This document shows, piece after piece, positions 47,278 to 60,291 of a stretch of 64,000 nt of DNA. How positions within the stretch are numbered: position 1 is the stretch's first letter; every line of letters begins with the position of its first letter. Location of the stretch: positions 38,189,434 to 38,253,433 of the forward strand of contig OW203764.1 of the NCBI GenBank assembly GCA_934045905.1, given 5' to 3'. The position numbers and the translations under genes are program-made. The stretch comes from Leuctra nigra. Taxonomy: Eukaryota; Arthropoda; Insecta; Plecoptera; Leuctridae. The notes below the pieces were generated by a model. That model searched no databases and was not told where the DNA came from. It saw nothing but the letters and a program-made list of their open reading frames with translations.

Positions 47278-48411
47278 TTGAAATTAATTAATTACATATT
47301 TTTTTAATTGTATATTATCTTCAAGTTACATTGATATATTAACATCTATTTTCGCGCAGATATTAAAATGGAGATGTATTAGTAACAATATGACTTAATT
47401 TTTTTTATCTGTACACGCTAATTAGGCCGTAATTAGCAATTAAACTTTAGCGTTTTTTGGTTTTACGGCGTTGGCAACACGCTTCTGAGAGGCTGAAATT
47501 GGGGGGAATGGCAGCTGTCCGAAGGCTAGGTTCAGCCCGGTACAGAAATTCATCTCTCTTTTTACTTGACAATGTAAATATAAAATAATACATTTCAGCT
47601 AGAAATTATGAGTTTCAAGTGTGTCCCACAAAAGCTGTCTTCTTGTAACCTGTATTTACATTTTTATTAATTTTGTGTTGATAGTGGAGTTTTATTGCCA
47701 TTATGTTTCCTCAATCACACTATTTTCAATTTATTTCACGGAGCAGCTCCACTTTCAACAAGGTGTTTTGAAGAAATTCTGTGCTCGAGCGTGTTTAATC
47801 GCCGTCCACTTTGTAACGGATGAAAGTAATTGCAATCCTGCAATATTTAATTGAATTATTTCAGAATATTGCACATTTTTATGTTTGCAATTAAATATTC
47901 AAAATTTAATTCTTAGTTTTTATTATTTTGCTTGGAATTTTGCAAGTTCCTTTTGTCCATTTTGTAACAAGTCAACTTTGTAACGATCTACTTTTAAAAA
48001 GTGGACTAATTTGGATAAATAATAAAGCAAATGCATCAAAAGAAGCCGATGACATATGCAGAATGCAGGTTTTGCAGTTCAGTCAATGCGTTTGCACATA
48101 CTTGCACATACATGATGTGTTTGCACAAGTATATTAACCTGTAAACTTTGGGACACTGTTCCATTTAGTAACACATGTCCACTTTGTAACGAATATGAAA
48201 GCTGTGTATTTTTTTAGGTAATAAAATGAATATCGGAAAATAAACATAGTAGAATTTGTTTAATCAAGGTCATAGTAGTTAGAAATGTAACTTAGAAATG
48301 TAATGTAGAAATGTAAAGCTTACAGTTAAAAAAATAGAATAAAATTAAAAATAATTCTTATTACTTTTGTTTTCCGATTGTAAGTTACGATGTAAGTTTA
48401 CGATGGCAATA
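47278..48411. other. Gene-free spacer
   Basis: AT-rich. Frames at 47621-47854 and 47928-48137 have no recognisable domain. CCACTTTGTAACG recurs at 47808 and 48179 with weaker copies between, a hint of an old tandem repeat. Confidence 0.3.
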
Positions 48412-48643
48412 CTGAATAAGAGAAGGTGTTAACATTTATCAAACTAGTAATGAGCTCTACACGATTTGGATGGAAACGATTCAAGATCAGATAAGAAGAT
48501 AAGAAGGTGGAAAATAGCTTGTCAATGTGAAATTTAAGCTATTTTTAACCTTCTTATCTTCTTATCTGATCTTGAATCGTTTCCATCCAAATCTTGTAGA
48601 TATCATTACTAGTTTGATTAATGTTAACACCTTCTTTATTCAG
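48412..48643. repeat. Long near-perfect inverted repeat, 232 bp
   Basis: Arms of about 100 bp start CTGAATAAGAGAAGGTGTTA and end in its complement. Near the centre AGATAAGAAGATAAGAAGGT faces its own complement. A transcript would form a long hairpin. Confidence 0.8.
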
Positions 48644-49745
48644 GATTTACGAGTTTATGTATAATTTGTATGATTACATTTTCGCCTTCATATCTTCGTG
48701 TAGGTATGGGTGCCGGAATGTCCGGAAAACATAACATTTTGTGCTGTTTTACGTATAGTTGAATTTTGTAAACAAAAAAACTTAAAATCTTCATTTCAAA
48801 GCGTCACAAAAACAAAAAATCCATGCGGGGCAAGGTGGGACCACCCACCACACCAAAGTGTCAACTTTATGTGTTTCAACAAAATACACCTCAAAACGTT
48901 TCAAAATTGATTTCAAAATGTCAAAAAACTTAAAAAACCACCAGCAGTGTGAGGGGCCGCACCACCACATCCCCCCCCCCCCCCCTTAATCCATGGAAAA
49001 TCGTTTTCCTTGCTTTGGCCTCCCCTCCCCCCTCTGGCTGAAATCCTGCCGACGCCCATGTTTTTGTGAATAATCTTTGGAATTTTTTAGGCCCAATGTA
49101 AAATTTTGTCTTGTTTGAATTTGTGAGATTTCGGTGTGTCACTATTAATCCATCCGATCAGGTGGTTACGGGGGGGGGGGGGGGGGGTATTAGGTGGGGG
49201 GAGGGTAATTTACTCCTGAAGATCACTGAATAGTAGAGGAAAACTCGATATGTCTAATAAAATAATTTTGTCGGCCGTTCAAGACATTATTTATAAAATT
49301 AAAATAGTGTATTACGCATTATAACTTTGATTAGCGATAACTAGAAACTACCTATTCACCATAAGGTTCCTTTCCTCAGACCACATCACATTACTGTTTG
49401 GAAAGTATTATTTACGTCGAGCCAATGACTCGTGCTATTCGGATTGATTTGTTTACATCATTATCGATCGGTTGTGGTTCCCAAAGTATATAGCTAATAG
49501 GCAACATACATACTGCGATGTATGTAAAGTTGTCTAACCTGCAGGCGCAAGCAAGGGGATGTACCCTGAGGCGCCAGAACTAAGTCTGGGAGGCGACTGT
49601 ACCTACCTACTGCAATTGAGATTTGCAATTCTTGATAATCCTTAATTTTCAAAAAGAGTTATCTATTTTTACATCCGACTGTACTGCGATAAGAACTGCA
49701 TTGCTGACAATGAATATTATGATAGCTCAGGCAAAATGAATGAAA
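48644..49745. other. Gene-free spacer with C and G homopolymers
   Basis: C15 at 48971-48985 and G18 at 49170-49187 lie about 200 bases apart, in opposite sense. No supported gene. Confidence 0.35.
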
Positions 49746-50044
49746 ATCTAGTGGAGCGGTCGCTCCACCCAGCCAAGTCGTACTGTACACTCACACTCAC
49801 TCAACATACCGTAAATGCCTAATAAACTGAGGAGCAGACCAAACACTTTTACTGTAAGCAACAACATGGCATTTTCGGCCTACTGGATCTTAAAATTGGA
49901 AAATCTCACATTGTTGTGAAATGTCTTAATTTCGAGCTACGGCCCACCCCACCCCATATACCAAATTTGGGAACAACAGGTTTTGCCATTTGCGAGCTAG
50001 AGGGCCATGAAAACAGTGCAATTATACCCCTTCTTAAAGCTATC

Positions 50045-50079
<35 letters not shown>

Positions 50080-53000
50080 CAGATATCAGGAAACATTGTT
50101 GACAGGGCCACAGCCTAAACGGCTAAACCGATCGATCTGAAATTTTTACCACATGTGCACTTTTGGCGTCTGATGATACCTTGCCTCTTGTGATTTTTTG
50201 TGCCGCCATTTTTAAACCGGAAGTGACGTCATATATGAAAAACGGCTGGACCGATTAGAACGAAATTAGCGCCATTCGATTTAGATAGTCATCTATATGA
50301 AGTATGTTACTTTAAAATATAATTTTCTTATATTCTAAACCGGAAGTGGCGTCATACATTTGCAATAATTAGCTTATTTCATCAAATTATACTTTAAATA
50401 CACATATCATTATCTAACATTGTAACAAAGACAATACAAAATTATAATTTCAATACACAGTGTTCTCGGCCGCCATTCCTGAAACCGGAAGTGACGTCAT
50501 ACATCGAAAACGCCTGTACCGATTGCCACTGAACTAGCTCCTGTATATTCATTTTGCAATCTATTTGAAAAATCAATTGGGATAAATGAATATACAAATT
50601 AACGGTACCGGAAATGGCGGCAGGAACCACTAAATGAAACCGGAAGTGACGTCATATATTGAAAACGGCATGAGCGATTTGACGGAAATTAGCGCTATTG
50701 AATTCAGAAGGTCATTCATGAAGTATCAACTAGATAAAACTTAATTGTTTTCTTATTACCTATACCGGAAATGACGTCATAAAAATGCTAAATGACGTCA
50801 TTAACATTCTAAAGGACACTAAATTCACCACTTTATACTTTTAAATAGATATTTAGTAAACATACATTGTAAATAATTATAAATTCAAGGTTGCAGTGCT
50901 CTCGGCCGCCATTTTCTAAAACCGGAAGTGACGTCATATAACGAAAACGGCTGTACCGATTGCAACTAAATTTTGGAATTGTGTAGGACTTATAATTATG
51001 AATTCAATACGACATTAATTTCGGCCGCCATTGTTAAAACCGGAAGTGACGTCATATATCGAAAACGGATGTACCGATTGCAACCAAATTTTAGAATTAT
51101 GTCGGACTAATATAATTATGAAATAAAGACGACATTATTTTCGGCCGCCATTGTCAAAACCGGAAGTGACGTCATATATCGAAAACGGCTGTACCAATTG
51201 CAACCAAATTTTGGAAATGTGTAGGACTAATAATTATGAATTAAAGACGACATTATTTTCGGCCGCCATTGCTAAAACCGAAGTGACGTCATTATCGAAA
51301 GCGGCTGTACCGATTGCAACCAAATTTTGGAAATAGTATGACTAATAATTATGCATTCAAGACGACATTAATTTCGGCCGCCATTTCAAAACCGGAAGGG
51401 ACGTTATAATATATCGAAAACGGCTGGACCGATTGTAATTTCTTAGTACCTATCCTAATCGGTTGAGGCCAGGCGCGTAGGAACTTTATTTTGACAGGGG
51501 GGGTCAAAGTTATAGGGGATCAATGGATGTCAGGAAAAGGTAGTTCACTGCTACAAGGGGTCTGGGGGACTCACCCCCAGTCACCCCCAGCCTTCAAAAA
51601 AGGCCCCGCAGTGCCTTTTTGAATTTTTGATACAAAATAATCGAATTTTAAGCTATTCTTCTCAAAGAAATGTAAAATGTGTGATATTATGCAATATTCT
51701 GTGGGAACTTAAGAAAACTTGTTTTTATAGAATTCCCAATGGCCCCGCAGGGCATTTTTTTACATCTGGAAAAAAAAAGAATCGAATTCGGGCTTTTTTG
51801 GCATCTTTTTTAAAGAAATTTAAAATGTGTGTCCTATGCAATATTCTTGGGGATACAAGAGACAAAATAAAATTTTGTTATTTGACAAAATCCTAAATGG
51901 CCCCGCAGGGAAATACTTCAATTCTATAGTGATAGAGAATCGATTATGAATTGATTTTGGAATCGACCTTTGAAAAAGGTTGCAAGAGCAACAGCAATAA
52001 GCAATCAATAAGAAAAATCTGTATGTGTTTTGGAATCTAATAGTTTAACGTGTAATTATTTAATTTGATTCATGAGGATGATCATGTTGGACAAATGAGT
52101 AAATGAGTTGTCTCATTGGATAATACCTCTGTTCAATTAGTTTTGCAAACCTTGAGAAAATTTTGAGAATTCAACCTCATAAAGGAGCAAATCTGTGCAT
52201 TCTGTGCAACACTTAATCAACATATGTGTATATCTGGATGTGTTCAGGATCTCTAGCAGGGGGGTCAGAGTCTCTAGCAGGGGGGTCAGGATCTCTGGCA
52301 GGGGGGGTCAGGCTCCAGACAGGGGGGGTCCGTTCCCCCCTTTCCCCCCCTATTCCTACGCGCCTGGTTGAGGCGTATTTTTTTAAAGAAATTAGTCCTT
52401 GCTCGGACATGTGCTACAAGCTGTATGAATAAACTAACAAAAGAAGTGATATCCCAGAAAAAAACACTCCGTGTAAAAAAGGCAGCCAAGTCTCTTTACT
52501 TAAAAAAAAAATCAACACCGAAAAGGAGTGATATCAAAAAAGGAGCCAAGTCAATGACATTTCCAAATATTTAATCGTATCTTTGAAATAGAAGTATAAA
52601 CACCGAGAAATACTTTACAAAAGGACTTGGCGCATCGTTTTTTTAAAGACATTTTTCTATTCATAAGCATATGCCATTTATATACAACCGTAATTTAGAA
52701 TTTTTAGAATAATAGGGACACAACTTTCAATTACATATTATACCTACATACCTACTGTAAAATATTTTCTATTTGAATATGTACGCGATGAAACTTGTTG
52801 CCTATATTTGTAATAAATATACAATAGTTATCTTCATATTATTGTTTCGTGGTCAACATAATTAAGTCTCATGCGTTACACCTTCTCACAATGAAATACA
52901 TTTCTATTAATCCACATTTTATAACAATACATTTCACAAAGTACACAGTGAAGTCACATTGAACAACTATTAAAACCATAATAATATATACCATATAATG

Positions 53001-53554
53001 GTATAATATATACCATAATAATATACTTCCATAATATAATAGTGTTCTATAAATAGTTAGTAATTATTTGACAACTTTTCATGATTTCCCTCAGTCATGA
53101 TCAAATTATGAAAAGATATCCTTCTAATATCACCATATTAACAGTGCTATAAGAATATATATGAGCCCACTTCCTTGTTATTTAATTCTACCTCCCTTAT
53201 TATTACTTCTATTACAGCATGACATCTTTCTTCTATCGCCATTACAAAATTATAAAATAGCCATTACCAAAAGTAGCTTGATTCATAGATCCTGGCTCAA
53301 ATAAAAAGAGGAATATGTACCTACTTGTTAATAATCTTTCCACTTTTAGGATAGAATGATGTCTTTAAAAAAACGATGCGCCAAGTCCTTTTGTAAAGTA
53401 TTTCTCGGTGTTTATACTTTTATTTCAAAGATACGATTAAATATTTGGAAATGTCATTGACTTGGCTCCTTTTTTGATATCACTCCTTTTCGGTGTTGAT
53501 TTTTTTTTAAGTAAAGAGACTTGGCTGCCTTTTTTACACGGTGTTTTTTTCTGG
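49746..53554. mobile_element. Composite foldback element, copy IV
   Basis: Starts ATCTAG and TGGAGCGGTCGCTCCA (49752-49767). The body has an ATG-repeat microsatellite at 50045-50079, GGAAGTGACGTCA motifs, and a 118-bp-type array at 50890-51430. A hAT element is inserted at 51470-52366. The hairpin module is 52454-53554, with ends CCAGAAAAAAACACTCC. Same orientation as copies III and V. Confidence 0.78.
51470..52366. mobile_element. hAT element (CAGGCGCGTAGG ends) nested in copy IV
   Basis: GTTGAGGC is direct at 51462-51469 and 52367-52374. The ends CAGGCGCGTAGGAA and TTCCTACGCGCCTG are perfect 14-bp TIRs. Copy I has the uninterrupted target (ACGCCTCAACCGATT near 2487). Inside are three diverged units with GGCCCCGCAGGG (51602-51905) and four G-rich 23-bp units (52248-52330). 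897 bp, no transposase. Confidence 0.9.
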
Positions 53555-53908
53555 TAGCCACTACTAGACCAAAGAAGAAAGAATATTTAAATTCTTCATT
53601 CTATGAGACTGTCTCTTCTAAGATTTAGTCTGCGCGACATCCTGTGTATAGCAGACACTACACACCAGTGCATTCCAGATTGCAAATGTTAATATTAGTC
53701 AATTGACCGTATTTTCATAACAAAGAAGAAAAATTAAATAAATATCGACTTATAATGCAAAAGAACTACATTTTTATTCATAACACAAAATCCAAATCCA
53801 CTAGTAATCCCATAAAATTTGAGATACTAGGTACTAATGCTAAAATTGTATAACCTTGTTTGACTTATATTTTGAGAACCGAACCGGAATTTTTTATTCG
53901 CACAAGAA
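53555..53908. other. Spacer between copy IV and a MITE
   Basis: AT-rich, nothing coding. Confidence 0.25.
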
Positions 53909-54125
53909 TGTGCACTCAACAAATGATAAAACGGCATTCGAAAGAAATTGATTGGCTGAAAAAAATGTGATAGCATCATCCGATGACGTCCATACTAACT
54001 CGTCATCTACCTCTAATAGATGAGCTCTAATTTCATTGATAATAAAAAGGATTGATCGTCAATGAACCTGACCAGCAGCCAATCCGTTTCGTTCCAATAC
54101 CGTTTTATGATTTGTCGGATGTACA
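53909..54125. mobile_element. MITE, second copy (inverted relative to 14671-14882)
   Basis: Ends near TGCACTCAACAAATGATAAA and its complement. Interior shares AGCAGCCAATC, GATGACG and CGTCATCTACCTCTA with the copy at 14671-14882. Confidence 0.65.
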
Positions 54126-54150
54126 TTACAATTTACAATTAAGCAGATAA

Positions 54151-55478
54151 ATCTAGTGGAGCGGTCGCTCCACCCAGCCAAGTCGTACTGTATACACTCA
54201 CACTCACTCAACATACCGTAAATGCCTATATAAACTGAGGAGCAGACCAAACACTTTTACTGTAAGCAACAACATGGCATTTTCGGCCTACTGGATCTCA
54301 AAATTGAAAAATCTCACATTGTTGCGAAATAACTTAATTTCGAGCTATGGCCCACCTGACAACATATACTAAATTTGGGAACAACAGGTAATGCCATTTG
54401 TGGGCTAGAGGGCCGTGAAAACAGTGAAATTACACCCCTTTTAAAACCTATCTCCATCTGATGATGATGATATCACGAAACACCACTGTCACCGCCACAG
54501 CCTAAACGGCTTAACCGATCGACTTGAAATTTTTACCACATGTGCACTTTTGGCGTCTGAGGTGCCTTTTTATAAAACCAACCGGAAGGCGCCATTTTGA
54601 AACCGGAAGTGACGTCATATCTCGAAAACGACTACACCGATCGGAATAAAACTATCGCCAAATGATTCAGACGGTCATCTTTATGGAATATCAATAGTCA
54701 AAATATACATTTACTATTACCGAAACCGGAAATGACGTCATAAAAATGAAGAATCAGACTTGAATCACCTCTTACTACAATAACTACAAATTCAGAAGGC
54801 TTATAATGATACATAACATTAATAGAAATAAATTCTAGGTGGCTGTAATTTCAGCCGCCATTATGAAAACCGGAAGTGATGCCATATCTCGAAAACGGCT
54901 GGACCTATCGGAACAATGCTTTCGCAATTCTTCATGGAATATCAAAATAAGCTTATATTTAGCACCAAAGACATTTTTTCGTAGTAACCAATTCGAAAAT
55001 GGCCTATTTTTTTTAAAGGAATTAGTCATTGTTGCTCCGATATGTGTTAAAAGTTGTGTAAATAAACTAAAAAAATAGTGATATCCCCATAAAAAACACT
55101 CCGTGTAAAAATACCAGCCAAGTCTCTTCAACTACAAAAAAATAGAAGAAATCTAAAAATTCAGCACTGAAAAGTAGTGATATCAAAAAATGGGCCAAGT
55201 CAAAACTTCATTTTAAAAATAAAAATATACTTGGCGCATCGTTTTTAAGGGCATTATAGGTATACTATATAATTAGGTGCATGTGATTTTCGGCATATTC
55301 TTTACTGTTTATATACCTACACGATGCGCCAAGTATATTTTTATTTTTAAAATGAAGTTTTGACTTGGCCCATTTTTTGATATCACTACTTTTCAGTGCC
55401 GAATTTTTAGATTTCTTCTATTTTTTTTGTAGTTGAAGAGACTTGGCTGGTATTTTTACACGGAGTGTTTTTTATGGG
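54151..55478. mobile_element. Composite foldback element, copy V
   Basis: The shortest copy: ATCTAG and the hairpin TGGAGCGGTCGCTCCA (54157-54172), a body with GGAAGTGACGTCA at about 54605 and related motifs, and a 390-bp hairpin module (55087-55478) with CCATAAAAAACACTCCGTG ends like copy II. Seven GCCAAGT sites, placed as in copy III. Confidence 0.75.
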
Positions 55479-55523
55479 GATAACAATGTACTCCAAGAAA
55501 AGAGGGATGATATACTGGGTTTT

Positions 55524-55690
55524 AAGGAAAACTTCCAGTGGAGTCAGGATGATAGGAAGGGAAGTGCGAAGTGAAAAATGTCCGACCGAACCGGGGCTCG
55601 AACCCGGGACCTCTCACTTGCCGGGTGAGAGCTCTACCAACTGAGCTACCCGGCCGGACGGTCAGCCATTCGACACAACGCACTGATGAG
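55524..55690 (-). mobile_element. tRNA-derived element, second copy
   Basis: Shares with 36398-36588 the tRNA part and the flanks GTGAAAAATGTCCGACC and GACACAACGCACTGATGAGG. GGAAAACTTCCAGTGGAGTC lies at the left end here, while in the other copy it lies in inverted form at the right end, so the complete element probably has inverted ends around a tRNA core. Confidence 0.6.
55583..55655 (-). tRNA. tRNA-Ala-like sequence (GGC), likely tRNA-derived repeat not a working gene
   Basis: The minus strand folds into a full 73-nt cloverleaf: acceptor GGCCGGG/TTCGGTC (with wobble pairs), D arm GCTC/GAGC, anticodon stem CTCAC/GTGAG with loop CCGGCAA, and T stem CCGGG/CCCGG with loop TTCGAGC. The A and B boxes are intact. 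The base before the anticodon is C instead of the near-universal U33, and a diverged copy sits inside a transposed element, so it is better seen as a SINE promoter. Confidence 0.5.
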
Positions 55691-56935
55691 GGTTAGAGAT
55701 CTCATAGGAGAATGGAATGAAGGTAGTGAATGGCCACTACGAACTGTCAGACCACCGGTGACGATGCTGTCAGACCACCGGTGACGATGCTGTCACCATG
55801 TCTCATTGCACAAGCGTGCGCAACCCTCTTTTACTCGACTTAACGAGTTGCTTTTCAGCTCGGTTACTTAAAATATCTGTTAAATTATAAGAAACATAAA
55901 TTCCACACATAGTTATTAATGAGATAATAATTTAGGTTTATTCCTCCCTACGGATCTGGCGCAATGTTTATAGAAGTACAGCTTTATAAATAATAGTTAT
56001 TTCATTCAGTTCGAACAAATCATCCTTGGATACAATGCTTAGAATTTCAGTTTTTATAGTGTACAATCATGGTTTTGTTGTTGCAGAGCAACATAAGAAA
56101 AGTGCATTCATCTCTTCGCTTGTAAATGCGTCTCTCATTTGAACCATTCAATATCGCGAGGATTGTGATTTCAATGCGATTTTTGTTCAATATTTGCTGT
56201 CAAAAGTGACCCAACATTGCGAATTGAGTGAGCTAGCCGAATTTGTGCAACCTACATGCTTATCGCTTGATGTTTTATATTTACTATTTTTAATTTTTAA
56301 TGACTGAAACTAATTAATATATTTGTTATATTAACGGAATTTGTTATTACTGTGGTTAGTATAGTAAGATCCATATTCCGCATATTTCAATCAAGCTATA
56401 ATAGATTGCACAAAAATTATTGTATGCATACATTATTGATTATCACCCATAGCTTTATTGCATGTCTCGGCTCGCTAGACGGCTGCGCTGTGGACAGGCT
56501 TACGTCATGCGCGAGATTGACGCAAACGCGTCCGCCAGTTGGACCTACCTTGCTGAGCGTAGAGATGCTTATACCATGACCATAGCCAACTGACATTTCG
56601 TGGATGAAAACACCACTAAATGTCAGGTGGCTATTAGTTGGGTGGTTTACAAGTACGTATTCTATTTAACGCAGTATTCGCATGTGACTTTGGTATCAAG
56701 TCAAGAGTGAAGATATACTACGTTTGATAATACGTACAGACAGCTACTGCTTTTAATATTTTGTTGTGAATCCATCCCCAGGAGCTGGGATTGTTTTGGT
56801 AAACATAGAAAAATAAATATTTAAAATTATTATTTCAATTTATTTCCTAAAACGCATTTTACTCTACAGCACATAATTCCAGCCAATACATTCATTGCAC
56901 ATAATTGCATAAGTTGTAAACAATCACATTTGCAG
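55691..56935. other. Gene-free spacer
   Basis: A short direct duplication, GCTGTCAGACCACCGGTGAC, is at about 55743-55790. GC-rich patch at 56463-56560. No supported gene. Confidence 0.3.
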
Positions 56936-57142
56936 CAAACCAGCGTTTCTTCGCTGCAGTATGAAACAAGTGAGATATTCGAGGAGTTGGTCGCGAAAAG
57001 AAGTTCCTACTCGATTATTCGGAGAAGACAAATTTTGATAGCAAACTATTTGGGATTGACGTGTCTTTGTGTCGCGTTGTTGATTAGAATGCTGTACGGG
57101 ATAGATGCTGATCTATACCTTGGAAACAGCTGTAAAGAATGA
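56936..57142 (+). CDS. Exon-like segment with one predicted membrane helix
   Basis: A pyrimidine-poor but possible acceptor (TTTGCAG) precedes an open frame of 68 codons starting QTSVSSLQYETSEIFEEL. It has a basic patch (KRSSYSIIRRR) and then a hydrophobic stretch (ILIANYLGLTCLCVALLI), and ends in a stop at 57140-57142. A donor-like GTAAAG at 57132 would make it internal. I do not recognise a family, and no partner exons were found, so it may be chance or an old gene fragment. Confidence 0.25.
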   Translation, partial: QTSVSSLQYETSEIFEELVAKRSSYSIIRRRQILIANYLGLTCLCVALLIRMLYGIDADLYLGNSCKE

Positions 57143-58714
<1,572 letters not shown>

Positions 58715-58840
58715 GGATCCTATTCTATAACTCTAATATTCCCGATTCTGCTGGAATCCGATTCACTGCAATATGGATGAGCAGTGAACTGAACCGGTTT
58801 CCATCAGAATCGGGAATATTAAAGTTATAGAATAAGGCCC
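58715..58840. mobile_element. Short foldback MITE (GGCNTATTCTA family), copy 2
   Basis: GGATCCTATTCTATAACTC...ATTCCCGATTCTG pairs with CAGAATCGGGAAT...AAGTTATAGAATAAGGCC. Related to 20022-20153. The overlapping 90-codon frame is an artefact. Confidence 0.7.
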
Positions 58841-60291
58841 ATGATAATAATTATGTTTTAATCAATACTGTAGAAATGCACATATAGTTGGTAAAACCGG
58901 GACTTACCAAGAAAACACGGAAGATTATTGGCATATTATTGTGAAAGCCCAAAATGTGAATAACTTTCATAGCAAAATAATCAAGTGTATGAGCTTTGAA
59001 CTTGCCTTGGCCCTAAAATGACATGAGATCTCCACGGACCTTGGTCAGAGTACTTAGAAGCGAGATTGGACGTAAATATGTAATGAACTGTACATAATTA
59101 CAACCGGTTAGGAAATTAATTTCCCAAATCCAATTTCGTGAAGCCTAGTCTACTTCACACTTTCCCCCACCATCCTCTCACGAGAAGAAATATGCACAGT
59201 TATAACATGTCCATAGTACTAACCAGAGTGCGTATATGTTTTGTCGAATATTCGTGCTGGCCAGAGAAATATAGCATCTAATTTCGATTAATTTTACAAT
59301 TATTTGCTTTGGCAATTTGATTATGAAAGCCAAGCAGTTTCGAAATAAATTCCTAAAAATACATATCCGTGACCTGTCACTTACGAGATACAAAACAGTT
59401 GGTTCGATTGTAACAAATCATTTTACTCGAAACATATCTTGAAAGGTCTTGATAGTCATTACAATCCTTAACAGTTCAACACTTCACTTTTGCAACACCT
59501 TCATACCGGTTCATGCTCAAGTTCATTTTGTAAAAAGCACATTCCTATGCAAAAACCAGTGGTAATTCCAGGTAATTCCCAAAAATATTGGATTTTTTTT
59601 CAACCGAATCCAGTAGGTTAGATTCTATTGGTTACTACAGATTTTCTTGACAGTTTTTTCTCGTAGTCACTCTCAATTATTTCTCGGGGATATAATTCCA
59701 TTCCCCTGGGACCTTTTTAATACAGCAATTCGCTAGTACAGTCACAGTGGGTCCGGTTATAACATTGCGGTACTGGCCTTGGACTAGGAAACAGTCACAG
59801 TCCAAATGGATATTGAATAAGGGGCCAGAACGGTCAATGTCATCCGGCCTTCGTAGGCATACAAATAATGATAGGTAGTACAATTTTATGAAAATTATCT
59901 AAATACAAGGTGAAGCCTTTGGGGAAGCTACTACTTTTCAAAGTTATTCAACGGGAACATTATTTATCCATTCCTTGGAAGTTCGTGAAAAATTACAGAA
60001 AATTACAGAATATAAGAATATTCCAGAACAAGGAAAACAATAAAGTTTTGTCAAACATAACGGGATATATCTGTAAATACATATAATTGGTTTGAGATCA
60101 GACGCACATATTCATTGAGATAATATAAACTGTCAATGTCGCTTAAATTGCAAGACGTGTCCAGGATTGTGCATCGGAGGCCACATCTGCCCAGGACAAA
60201 GTGTCTTTCTTGAGTTCTATGCATCTTGAAGCAGCCTTAAAGAGGAAATTACTAGAATATAAGCCGGATGTAAAACCTTGTGACTCTCAGG
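58841..60291. other. Gene-free stretch downstream of the guanylate cyclase gene
   Basis: AT-rich, no supported coding sequence. Could include distal 3' UTR of the minus-strand gene if its transcript crosses the 53-bp array. Confidence 0.3.

Noticed and set aside
51627..51896. 89-codon frame with repeated CNILWELK and CNILGDTR
   Set aside because: It spans diverged non-coding units of the nested hAT element; there is no DDE or RNase-H-like motif.
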